A stretch of DNA of 64,000 nucleotides from the NCBI GenBank assembly GCA_965153355.1, contig OZ231127.1, forward strand, positions 69,316,001 through 69,380,000, in the 5' to 3' direction. The translations under genes were made by a program, and so were the position numbers. This DNA comes from Flaccisagitta enflata. Taxonomy: Eukaryota > Chaetognatha > Sagittoidea > Aphragmophora. The notes under the pieces were generated by a model. That model worked only from the letters and a program-made list of their open reading frames with translations. It was not told the DNA's origin and made no database searches. Shown in pieces: positions 55,505 through 64,000 of the stretch (position 1 is the first letter of the stretch; every line of letters begins with the position of its first letter).

Positions 55505-55600
55505 AGCTAAATTTGAATTAGTGGTCAAGACACTTGATTTCAAAAGCATTGTAAATCATGGTGATTTTTATCTTAAGGTTGCAGGTTTGAATCCAAGGGT
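55505..55600 (+). repeat. degenerate tRNA-derived SINE-like fragment
   Basis: An A-box-like TTAGTGGTCAAGACACTTGA (about 55519-55538) is followed about 45 bp later by a B-box-like GGTTTGAATCC (about 55584-55594), which differs from GGTTCGAATCC at one position. Spacing suits a polymerase III promoter of tRNA origin, but the cloverleaf does not close, so this is read as an old SINE head, not a tRNA gene. Confidence 0.4.
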
Positions 55601-56331
55601 GGTTTTGCAATTTGACTTGTTTGACAAGTCAAAAATCTTGGCAGAAAGAGCTGTGAATCCTATATTTTTACACTATTAAGTTTTTTTTTCTCGAGATAAG
55701 CCATAGAAGGATGCCACACCCCATTGTCAACCCTTTACGGCCTAAGCATCACACATGCAAAATATCATTCTTTTCTTTTTTATTTAATTTTCAAGCCATA
55801 TATTTCCATATCTAGATAACATCTACTGCACGGAGAGAAAAAAATTCACTCCCTCTCCCTATCTTTGAGCACTTGCTTCTCCTTTTTAATTGTAAAAATG
55901 TATGTTAATTAGTCAGAGATGAACACTAACCGCGAGAACAACAATATCCAGGTTGAATCGAGTAAGTTTCTTTTTATCACTCGATCACCTCGGTAGGGGG
56001 GCTTTGGGAGTGAATGAGAAAAGGAAGAGTGAACAACAATCTGAGGTGATCATGCTTAAGCAAACAAAAACCCCATTAAGAATTCGTTGCATTATTTTTT
56101 GCCTGTTGCTTTTGGAAACTATCTTTTTTCCACAATGTAAAAAACGCCCCTCTGACTGCTGAGGAGAGCTGATTATTTCCCACATTCTTTTTATCTCAAT
56201 GAAATGTAAAGTTAAAAAAAAATAAGAACTAGCCTAGTTCTCAAGCCTGAAAAAAAAAACACATAAAAAAGAAAGGGGAATCTACTTCCTCTTACCCACG
56301 TGAAGATTTCTCAAACATAAATGGCTCAGAA

Positions 56332-59019
56332 CCGCCACATGCACAAGTTGGGCTACGTTAAAAAAAAAAAAAATTGAGTAACGAGGCTAAAAAAGATTCA
56401 ATCTTGTGTAAAAAAACCTGGGGAATCCAACCGTGACATTTTTACAGCCCTACGCGGGGGCGTTTAGAAACGGCCCCCAAAAAACACCAAAAAATGGCTA
56501 TTTTTGGGTATTTTTGGCCAAAATTTGGTACTTAAATGGAGGCCAAGTGTTCAATTTCATAGTTGGGGACACTTCAAGATGTAAGAGACTAGTAAAACAA
56601 GAATCATGATGATGGGGCTATTGTGAGGTACCTAAAAAGGCCCAAAAAGGGCCCCTAAAGCGAAAAATAAATAGTTTTTTTTTCATTGAGGCCAAAAAAA
56701 TTATTGGAATGCCTTCAAATTTGAAATGGAAGTTCCTTATAAATGCAACTACCATCATGCAAAAATTTGTGGCCCTCCTTAAATGGCTTCATAGGAAAAT
56801 TTGGCCACAAAAACAAAAAATCGCTCCAAAAAAATCAGTTTTTTTAGTTCATTGACCTAAAAACAATGTTTTAAGGTCAGGGTACCCCAATTTTTTTTTC
56901 TATTTTGCTAATATAAGATGTTTGGAGGTTCCAAAAAAAATTTCAGGCCATATTTCCAAAAAATGGCTGAGATATGACCATTTTAAGCGATGTGGTAAAA
57001 ATGGAAAACGCCAAAAATGGTCATTTTTTGTGATTTTTTTAAACAGTTGGGTACAAAAAGGGGTCCCGTTCATTTTAATTTATAGCTGGGGACACTACAA
57101 GATGTAAGAGATTATAAAAACAGGAATCATGATGATGGGGCTATTGTGGGGTACCTAAAAGGGCCCAAAAAGGGCCCTTAAAGCAAAAAATATGCAGTTT
57201 TTTTTTTAAATAGGACTACAAAAATGAATGGAATGCCTTCCAATTGGAAATGGAAGTTCCTAATAAATGCAACTACCATCATGTAAAAATTTGTAGCCCC
57301 CTTTAAATGGCTTCATAGGAAAATTTGGCCACAAAAACCAAAAATCACTACAAAAAATCAGTTTTTCTAGTTCATTGACCTAAAAACAATATTTCAAAGT
57401 CAGGGTACCCCAATTTTTTTTTCTATTTTGCTATTATAACATGTTTGGAGGTTCCAAAAAAAATTTCAGGACATATTTCCAAAAAATGGCTGAGATATGA
57501 CCATTTGAAGTGAAAGGGTAAAACTGAAAAACGATGATAATGGCCATTTTTTGAGATTCATTGAGAACATTTGGTACAAAAAAGAGGTCCCAATAGTTTC
57601 AATTCATAGTTAGGGACACTTCAAGATGTAAGAGACTAGGAAAACAACAATCATTATGATAGGGCTATTGTGGGGTACCTAAAAAAGCCCAAAAAGGGCC
57701 CCTAAAGCAAAAAATAAATAGTTTTTGTTTTCCTAGTCTCTTACATCTTGAAGTGTCCCTAACTATGAATTGAAACTATTGGGACGTCTTTTTGTACCAA
57801 ATGTTTTCAATGAATCTAAAAAAATGGCCATTATCGTCGTTTTTCAGTTTTACCCTTTCACTTCAAATGGTCATATCTCAGCCATTTTTTTGAAATATGT
57901 CCTGAAATTTTTTTTGGAACCTCCAAACATGTTATAATAGCAAATTAGAAAAAAAAATTTGGGTACCCTGACCTTAAAATATTGTTTTTAGGTCAATGAA
58001 CTAGAAAAACTGATTTTTTTGAAGCGATTTTCGGTTTTTGTGGCCAAATTTTCCTATGAAGCCATTTAAGGGGGCCACAAATTTTTCATGATGGTAGTTG
58101 CATTTATTAGGAACTTCCATTTCCAATTGGAAGGCATTCCATTCATTTTTGTAGTAACAATTTAAAAAAAACTACATATTTTTCGCTTTAGGGGCCCTTT
58201 TTGGGCCTTTTTAGGTACCCCACAATGGCCCCATCATCATGATTCCTGTTTTTATAATCTCTTACATCTTGTAGTGTCCCCAACTATGAATTAAAATAAA
58301 CGGGACCCCTTTTTGTACCCAATTGTTTAAAAAAATCACAAAAAATGACCATTTTTTGCGTTGTCCATTTTTACCATGTCGCTTAAAATAGTCATATCTC
58401 AGCCATTTTTTGAAAATATGGTCTGAGATTTTTTTTGGAACCTCCAAACATCTTATATTAGCAAAATAAAAAAAATGGGTTTGACCTTAAAATATTGTTT
58501 TTAGGTCAATGAACTAAAAACTGATTTTTTGGAGCGATTTTTGTTTTTTGGCCAAATTTTCCTATAATTTGAGGAGGGCCACAAATTTTTGCATGATGGT
58601 AGTTGCATTTATGAACTTCCATTTCAATTTGAAGGCATTCCAATAATTTTTTTGGCCTCAATGAAAAAAAACTATTTATTTTTCGCTTTTTTTTTGGGCC
58701 TTTTTAGGTACCCCACAATAGCCCCATCATCATGATTCTTGTTTTACTAGTCTCTTACATCTTGAAGTGTCCCCAACTATGAAATTAAACACTTGGCCTC
58801 CATTTAAGTACCAAATTTTGGCCAAAAATACCCAAAAATAGCCATTTTTGGGTGTTTTTTGGGGGCCGTTTCTAAACGCCCCCACGTAGGGCTCTAAAAA
58901 TGTCACGGTTGGATTCCCCAGGTTTTTTTTACACAAGATTGAGTCTTTTTTAGCCTCGTTACTCAATTTTTTTTTGCGACTAGAAATAATGCAGCTAGCT
59001 CAACTTGTGCATGTGGCGG
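56332..59019. mobile_element. 2.7 kb near-palindrome (giant foldback element)
   Basis: The left arm (56332 to about 57643) is repeated as its reverse complement from about 57728 to 59019, leaving an ~85 bp loop. The outermost CCGCCACATGCACAAGTTGG faces its complement at the far end. AGAA directly abuts both ends and may be a 4-bp target duplication. Each arm contains about 2.4 tandem copies of a ~530 bp unit, marked by GGTACCTAAAA followed by GGCCCAAAAAGGGCCC near 56630, 57150 and 57670, and their complements in the right arm. No frame exceeds 80 codons. Confidence 0.85.
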
Positions 59020-59605
59020 AGAATAGGGTGTACCAAACCAAAGCTTAATCACAAATTACGACATCGGTGAAATTGACAAAGTGGCATCAGCACGAATTTT
59101 CGGAACTTTTCATTCTGATGTCTGATGTCATCCTGATTCATGATTAGGAAAGGAAGAAGAATGTCCTGACTTCATTGTCCTGACTTCATTGTCTTGACTT
59201 CATTGTCCTGACCTCATTGTAAACAGTGTACTAATCTATCCAAAGATTGAGAATCATTGAAGTAAATACTAGTGATGAAACTTAATTGGTGATAGATGCA
59301 TGAGAACAAGTAACCCAGAGTTACAATGGCGGTCGCGGACAGAAGGGTAGAGAGAATTTTTCAGCTTTTCAACTCGATCATTGGGTAACTGACGGACCGA
59401 CGAACGGACAAGGTCTCTTTTGGGGCCGGTAGCCTTCAACTAAGAATGAAAAAACAAGTGGAGAGAAAATAGAACCAGCCGTAGAGGAGAAAGAGGGTGT
59501 GCAGCTAGGATTTCAAACGTTTGCAAGCGGCAAATACGGTGGCTGAAAGCTGAAGCTAGATTCTACCCAGGGCAAAAATATGTGGCACTGCAAACAAGGT
59601 GTCAG

Positions 59606-59760
59606 ACTGTTCCCGGCTTCTACCCCAACCTCTTTGAGATGTTGTGGTCAGAACTGAAGCGCTACTTGATCAAGAGCATGCAACGGCAGCTGTGGGTCTG
59701 AAATCATTCGCCCTCACGGTCTGGAGGAAGCTCACCTCATCTTGCCCAAAATCTCTTTAG
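59606..59760 (+). pseudogene. Tc1/IS630-type transposase remnant
   Basis: One frame reads FYPNLFEMLWSELKRYL, resembling the last catalytic-acid block of DDE transposases (N-P-I-E-x-L-W-x-x-L-K). A second frame continues L-K-S-F-A-L-T-V-W-R-K-L-T-S. A frameshift and stops separate them, so it is dead. Neighbouring sequence around 59.50 and 59.84 kb is partly duplicated (TTTGCAAGCGGCAAA, then GGTGGCTGAAAGCTG). Confidence 0.35.
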
Positions 59761-60377
59761 AAAATCATGTAATGGTTGCGGATGCTCTGAAGGGAAACTG
59801 GTAGAATTGAAAACTAGCCAAAGAGGAGAACAACATTTGCAAGCGGCAAACATGGTGGCTGAAAGCTGTAGCTAGAAAGGGTCACTGATTAAAAACATTC
59901 CGAAATTGTCTAATAAAATATTTATCAAATAGCAAATTCCCCATTTTGTCCACATACTTTTGCCCTAGGTATAAGGTGCGTATCCAAAGTTGAGAGAATG
60001 CATGAAATGATTACATCCCGATAATTCGGTCTGATGCCCAATTACTACAATTTTGGGGAAGTAACCTTATTGGGGTATCTTTTTAAAGATACAGTGATTA
60101 GGAAATAGACAGCTGGGAGAAAAATCTAAACATTAAGTACATTTGGTCAATGAACTGCTTAAATGAGGAACTGGAGGCAAGAAAACAGGTTTCACGTGGA
60201 GGAAGATAGAAAAAGGTTTAAAGACGAATACGATATTGAACAGCATTTTTTCACGTTTACCCATTTAAAGTAAGTTTAGTTACCTGTGAAGCTGTCGTTC
60301 TAAGTCATAATTTTCTTTTTGAAGGACTTGAATCTCTCGTCTGCGATGAAAGGAGTTAATAAGAGGAATAAGTCAGG

Positions 60378-60378
<1 letters not shown>

Positions 60379-60408
<30 letters not shown>

Positions 60409-60424
60409 GTCATCGTCATCGTCG

Positions 60425-60500
<76 letters not shown>

Positions 60501-60907
60501 TTTCATTCTTCTTCTTCCCCTTCTTCTTCCAATTTTTCTTCCCCATCTTATTCTAATTCTTCTTCCACTTCTTCCACTTCTTCCACTTCTTCCAATTCTT
60601 CCATTCTTTTTCTTTTTCTTTTTCTTTTTCTTTTTCTTTTTCTTTTTCTTTTTCTTTTTCTTTTTCTTTTTCTCCTTCTTCTTATTGTTCCCCTTCTCCT
60701 TCTTTTCCTCCTTCTTCTAATCTTCTTCTTCTTCTTCTTCTTCTTCTTCTTCTTCTTCTTCTTCTTCTTCTTCTTCTTCTTCTTCTTCTTCTTCTTCTTC
60801 TTTTTTCTTTTTCTTTTTCTTTTTCTTCTTTTTCTTTTTCTTTTTCTTTTTCTTCTTCTTCTTCTTCTTCTTCTTCTTCTTCTTCTTCTTCTTCTTCTTC
60901 TTCTTCT

Positions 60908-60942
<35 letters not shown>

Positions 60943-60945
60943 TTC
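60379..60945. repeat. (ATC)n, (TTTTTC)n and (TTC)n microsatellites
   Basis: ATC at 60379-60500, a TTTTTC-type stretch at about 60608-60672, TTC at 60722-60800, mixed TTTTTC at about 60802-60852, then TTC to 60945. Long frames here are artefacts (poly-Lys, poly-Glu, poly-Met). Confidence 0.95.
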
Positions 60946-61039
60946 TCTCTCCAAAGGGCTTTCAAATGACTTCAGATATTGATAAGTTTTTCTGAGATTT
61001 AGAGGCATAATTAGCCATTCAAAAGTGCGTATTTTTTTG

Positions 61040-61240
61040 AGTCGCGTGCTGCGCGACTCTATAAGTCACTTTTTGGTTGGTCGGTTGGTCGGTTGGTCGG
61101 TTGGTCTGTCGGTCGGTTGGTCGGTCGGTTGGTCGGTCGGTCGGTCGGTTGGTCGGTTGGTTGGTAAATTTAAAGGGCATTTAAAAAATCTTAGTCTGTC
61201 AGCCTGTCTGTTTGTAAAACGCGACTTAGGTCTAATGACC
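61040..61240 (+). repeat. palindrome-family element with (GGTC/GGTT)n
   Basis: AGTCGCG-tgctg-CGCGACT at 61040-61058, then CTATAAGTCAC, then a GGTTGGTC array at about 61074-61165. It ends near AAAACGCGACTTAGG (about 61216) and a GAGTCGTA echo. This is the fullest copy of the family in the window. Confidence 0.7.
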
Positions 61241-61548
61241 TTGTTTTGAGTCGTATGGTACAATTAAGAATATAAGTTATGAACTGAAATGGAAACTTTA
61301 CTTTGTATTCGAATATACCCTATCATGGTTGGTTGAAGTAAAAAAAATCTCTTTTCCTGCTATGACATCAATATTTTGGCAAGGAAATGTACAAATTGAA
61401 TCTGCTACAATTTTCCAGAAGTAAGTTCTGTACGAATATCGCTCGTTTGGCCAATGCCTTAGAGCATGTTCATCTGGGACCATCCTTTGTATTTCAACGA
61501 GAAAACATGGATATGTGCAGCCAATCATGACAGGGAATAAAGCGTTAT

Positions 61549-61554
61549 TTTATT
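61549..61554 (-). promoter_or_regulatory. polyadenylation signal of the MATH-like gene
   Basis: AATAAA on the minus strand, about 100 nt beyond the stop codon at 61653-61655. Confidence 0.5.
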
Positions 61555-61652
61555 TGTCTATATTTCAAATATCACTCCTCTTGCTCTATTTGTCTTCCCA
61601 TAAAGTTTAGACGGAATCATAATTCCTTTTTCATTCCTTATATTCATCCTTC

Positions 61653-61790
61653 TCACTTCATTTGATGTCGTTGTTTCTTCGAGATGTCGTCGTAGTAATG
61701 ATAGTTGTCCTTGACCACGAGTTGTGAGTCGACCCACTCGATTTGCAGTCGAAGTTTCCCTCCATCGTCGAGGTAAGGGCCGTTTGTCAA
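61653..61790 (-). CDS. last exon of a MATH/TRAF-C-like gene
   Basis: On the minus strand, after acceptor tttttgtag, the frame reads LTNGPYLDDGGKLRLQIEWV and continues to V-V-K-D-N-Y-H-Y-Y-D-D before the stop. The pattern x-x-L-x-x-x-x-Y-L-x-D-D-G-x-L-x-L-x-x-x-V is the C-terminal strand region of MATH (TRAF-C) domains, which bind peptide ligands, often in ubiquitin or TNF-receptor pathways. It joins in phase 0 to the 62576-62796 exon. Identification is by eye. Confidence 0.6.
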   Translation of the reverse strand: MTNGPYLDDGGKLRLQIEWVDSQLVVKDNYHYYDDISKKQRHQMK

Positions 61791-61806
61791 CTACAAAAAT
61801 GTAATA

Positions 61807-61999
61807 CAGTGGAACCCCGCAATAACAGACCCGCTTTTAAAGGTTTCCCATCAATAGAGGTCAACATTTCAAGGTCCCAAATAATAGTATTTAATGTGAT
61901 TTCATCTCTCTTTAAAGGTGAACCTGAGATAAAGATGAACCTGAGATAAAGGTGAAAAATCTTCAGTCCCAATGGGACCGATGAGGCGGGGTCCTACTG
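61807..61999. mobile_element. pogo/Tigger-like MITE (193 bp)
   Basis: TIRs CAGTGGAACCCCGC (61807) and complement of CAGTAGGACCCCGC (ending 61999), with TA on the left and CA on the right, probably a mutated TA duplication. The CAGTRGRACCCCG terminus is typical of pogo/Tigger-type elements. It sits in the last intron of the MATH-like gene. The interior has repeats of CCTGAGATAAAG. Confidence 0.7.
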
Positions 62000-62089
62000 C
62001 AGTTTGAGTTCTCAGGGACAGTTAGTATGATTGAGAAATGCTTAAGTCCACAACTCTTAACAAATAACCAAACTTTATATCTTCCCATG

Positions 62090-62640
62090 CAAGCTTGCCA
62101 CTTATCTCATGAACCAATCATTTCATTTATTTTTTGTTGTCAGTTTGTCCATCACCTCATGCACCGGAATTTCGGAGATAATTCTATATCCTTAGTTGTC
62201 AGTTTTCCCACTCACCTCATGCACTGGTATTTTGGTGATCATTCTGTATCTTTTGTTGTCAGTTTCCCCACTAACATCTTGCACTGGAATTTTGGTTATG
62301 ATTTTGTACCCTTTATTGACAGTTTTCCCACTTACATCATGCATTGGAATTTTGGTAATCATTTTGTACCCTTTATTGTCAGTTTCCCCACTCACATCAT
62401 GCACTGGAATTGTGGTAATCATTTTGTTACCTTTGTTGTCAGTTTCCCCACTTACATCATGCACTATTATTATGGTAATCCTCCTGTACCCTTTGTTGTC
62501 ACATTCCGAGCTCACCTTATGCACTGGTATTTTGGTTATCATTCTGTACCCTTTGTTGTCAGTTTTCCTACTCACCTCATGCACTGGTATTTTGGTGATC
62601 ATTTCGTAGCCTTCGGTGTCAGCTTGGGCTTGGGCGTAGT
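62090..62640 (-). repeat. ~60-bp tandem repeat of an exon-intron junction
   Basis: About nine units. On the minus strand each reads A-A-A-A-T-(T/A)-C-C-A-G-T-G-C-A-T-G-A then (G/T)GTGAGTGGGGAAACTGACAA and AAAGGGTAC. Translated, the period is 20 residues (E-T-D-N-K-G-Y-K-M-I-T-K-I-P-V-H-D-V-S-G). The first unit overlaps the true exon end at 62576; a TAA interrupts the frame in the distal unit (near 62189). The whole array is most simply intronic duplication of the junction. Confidence 0.75.
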
Positions 62641-62796
62641 AAGCTGAGTAGGACGTCTCTCCACTGACGTTCACTGCCGGGGTCCTTTCATCATTCGGAA
62701 TCACAAACAAATTCCACGAGAGGTATCGGATGTAACCCCGCGGCACGTTAAACATATCCGTGTAATACAGCTTGAAAGTTAGGCAATCCTTTTTAC
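62576..62796 (-). CDS. penultimate exon of the MATH/TRAF-C-like gene
   Basis: 221 bp on the minus strand, from acceptor ctgcacag (62797-62804) to donor catgag|gtgagt (62576/62575). It reads KKDCLTFKLYYTDMF, then V-P-R-G-Y-I-R-Y-L-S-W-N-L-F-V, and ends G-Y-E-M-I-T-K-I-P-V-H-E. Phase 2 in and phase 0 out, compatible with the last exon. G-Y-E-x-x-x-x-I-P-x-x-E is the G-F-x-x-F-I-x-x-x-x-L region of MATH domains. Confidence 0.6.
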
Positions 62797-63935
62797 CTGT
62801 GCAGTCAATGATGGAGAAAAAGTAGTCACTGTATCTCATGTATTAAGTTATCACCTCAGAATCGGACATATAATCGTAATTTGTGGTGTGAAATGCGGAA
62901 GCTTAGGTATTGATGTTTATCAGTCTGAGAAAGCCATGATATCATTGGACATCACGATATGAGGGTCTTTCAACAGCTTTGCATCATTCATTGATATACC
63001 GGGTGATCAGCCGGAATTGAGTAAATGAATGATGCTAATATAATGATATAGCATTGAAATGGCCTTGACATAGCATTGACATAGCGTGTTACAATTGTTG
63101 GATGATTCTACCAATATTCTCCCAAGGCCATTCTACATGTTACCAATATTCTCCCAGGGCCATTTTACATGAAACTGAACGGCAGAAAGACGATCTTTCA
63201 TTACAACACATTCATATATTGTGTCACGCGATTGCGCTTACCTTCAAGACTGCTCTCTAAAAGCCAGGCCTGACTTTCTCTGTCGTACAGATGGGCAGTG
63301 TTTCCCTTCTTGTTTAAGGGGCAGATGTAGAGATCGCTCACCTGCGTATAACATAGCCAAAATAAAGACTCAGTTTATCAAATTATCACCGAATCATAAA
63401 AACCTAGCAGATCAAGCATTAGATCTTCTTACCGTTACGCAACCAAGGAGTTCGCAGCGGATCTTTAATTTTGACTTCCCTACGAATGAAAACGAATAAA
63501 GGAGATGAATATATGTAACAACATTTCAAAAAGCCCACAATCATTTGAATACGACGCTGTAACTATCCATTGAATCCGATGTCAAGGATTATTAAAAGTT
63601 CATTTGCAAGAAAATGAAGGGGTAGGAAAAGTTCCATTTGCGACTAGAGACGTGATAAATGATGAATGGTTAATTCATTCGGCACTTACAAATGGGGGGT
63701 GTTTCTAGTCAGAGACAATTGTGTTTTTAACGGGCCACTCGGTCGCTCGTTACGTTTGTTCGCTCGCTCCGCTCACTCTGCTCACTCGCTATAGAGTGCT
63801 CCATTCACAGGCTCACTCACTCACTTTGCTCATTCCTTCGTGGGACAGTGAAATTCATTAATATGTGTTTACGCTGTAAACGCGTTCAATGGGTACAAAC
63901 GATTTTTTTCATCTTCACTAGAAACACGCCCTTAC
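62797..63935 (-). other. intron, no exon seen
   Basis: Contains a 33-bp tandem duplicate near 63111-63174 (ACCAATATTCTCCCARGGCC) and CTCACTCGCTC-type short repeats at 63730-63840. Two short half-copies of the palindrome family are nearby (TTGCGACTAGAGA at about 63637). Confidence 0.4.
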
Positions 63936-64000
63936 CCTTTTCTTTTTCAAGCGGAATGATGATGTCATAAATTGTTCTGCCTCTGATCTCGTAGCCTTCA
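63936..64000 (-). CDS. upstream exon of the MATH-like gene, cut by window edge
   Basis: On the minus strand: G-Y-E-I-R-G-R-T-I-Y-D-I-I-I-P-L-E-K-E-K before donor aaaagg|gtaag. It matches the same MATH position as the 62576-62796 exon, so the gene probably encodes at least two tandem MATH-like domains. The start lies outside the window. Confidence 0.55.

Larger units (their letters stand above)
52381..56331. other. intergenic, no convincing gene
   Basis: Holds GTTAAAAAAT-type decamer repeats at about 53590-53790, a (CGGA)n array at 53799-53873 leading into a perfect palindrome at 53894-53911, and a SINE-like fragment near 55.5 kb. The remaining short open frames have no recognisable content. 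Confidence 0.4.
59020..61548. other. intergenic with transposase remnant and long microsatellites
   Basis: Includes four TGTCCTGACTTCAT-type 14-bp repeats at about 59162-59218, a weak palindrome-family copy near 59330-59440, duplicated remnants of a transposase-like frame near 59.5-59.9 kb, the ATC/CTT microsatellites, and the copy at 61040. Confidence 0.45.

Noticed and set aside
55505-55600. Functional tRNA gene
   Set aside because: Boxes are degenerate, and acceptor and anticodon stems do not pair.
62027-62647. 206-codon plus-strand frame across the 60-bp repeat
   Set aside because: It is the antisense reading of the repeat; splice sites and the MATH-like sequence support the minus strand.

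Overview
This is nuclear DNA from an intron-rich eukaryote, most likely an invertebrate animal. The reasons are GT-AG introns, metazoan-type transposons (non-LTR retroelements, mariner/pogo-like and hAT-like MITEs), very long microsatellites, and an LRR-Roc-COR (ROCO) gene with HEPN-like and ubiquitin-like segments at its C-terminus. The phylum cannot be decided from the sequence alone. Most of the window is repeats. Three loci look genuinely genic.

(1) 2.55-45.88 kb, plus strand: a large ROCO-family gene. Exon 1 encodes a polyglutamine tract followed by leucine-rich repeats. It is followed by 12 LRR exons of exactly 135 bp (45 codons, same phase), a further LRR exon, a Roc GTPase, COR, and a C-terminal region with an RNLVAH (HEPN-type) motif and a possible ubiquitin-like fold. 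The intron ahead of most of these exons carries a long (GAT)n tract just upstream of the acceptor. This copy looks broken: a 23.5 kb insertion splits LRR exon 11, a 765 bp MITE splits exon 14, and there are single-base frame breaks or a stop in the Roc-COR part. One intron also holds a 5'-truncated non-LTR retrotransposon, itself split by a 4.5 kb insertion.

(2) 16,598-40,105: a 23,508 bp insertion inside LRR exon 11. Its boundaries can be read to the base. The two exon halves (16566-16597 and 40106-40208) sum to exactly 135 bp, and the 5-bp sequence CGAAC stands at both junctions. Inside are GA/GAGAC minisatellites (16.6-21.4 kb), about 24 copies of a ~300 bp satellite with a TTAGGGTTAGGG motif and an alternating two-unit higher-order structure (21.5-28.8 kb), and one plus-strand gene of 14 coding exons (29,598-38,424). 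Spliced at consensus sites these exons give an open frame of 1,236 codons encoding zinc-finger-like segments and a tyrosine recombinase (R621, R750, H784, Y793 by my numbering). The pentamer GTCTC/GAGAC saturates the whole insertion: satellites, introns and even coding repeats. I interpret it as a very large tyrosine-recombinase mobile element (Crypton-like chemistry, Starship-like size) that I do not recognise as described in animals. This is the main discovery candidate.

(3) 61.65-64.0 kb, minus strand: the 3' part of a gene with a MATH/TRAF-C-like sequence, in which an exon-intron junction has been tandemly duplicated about nine times, each ~60 bp unit carrying a 5' splice-site-like sequence.

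The remainder (0-2.5 kb, 45.9-61.5 kb) has no convincing gene. It holds several long inverted-repeat elements, including a 2.7 kb near-palindrome at 56.3-59.0 kb, mariner/pogo-like MITEs, a degenerate SINE-like fragment, transposase remnants, and a dispersed family built around the palindrome AGTCGCG..CGCGACT joined to short GGAC/GGTC tandem repeats.
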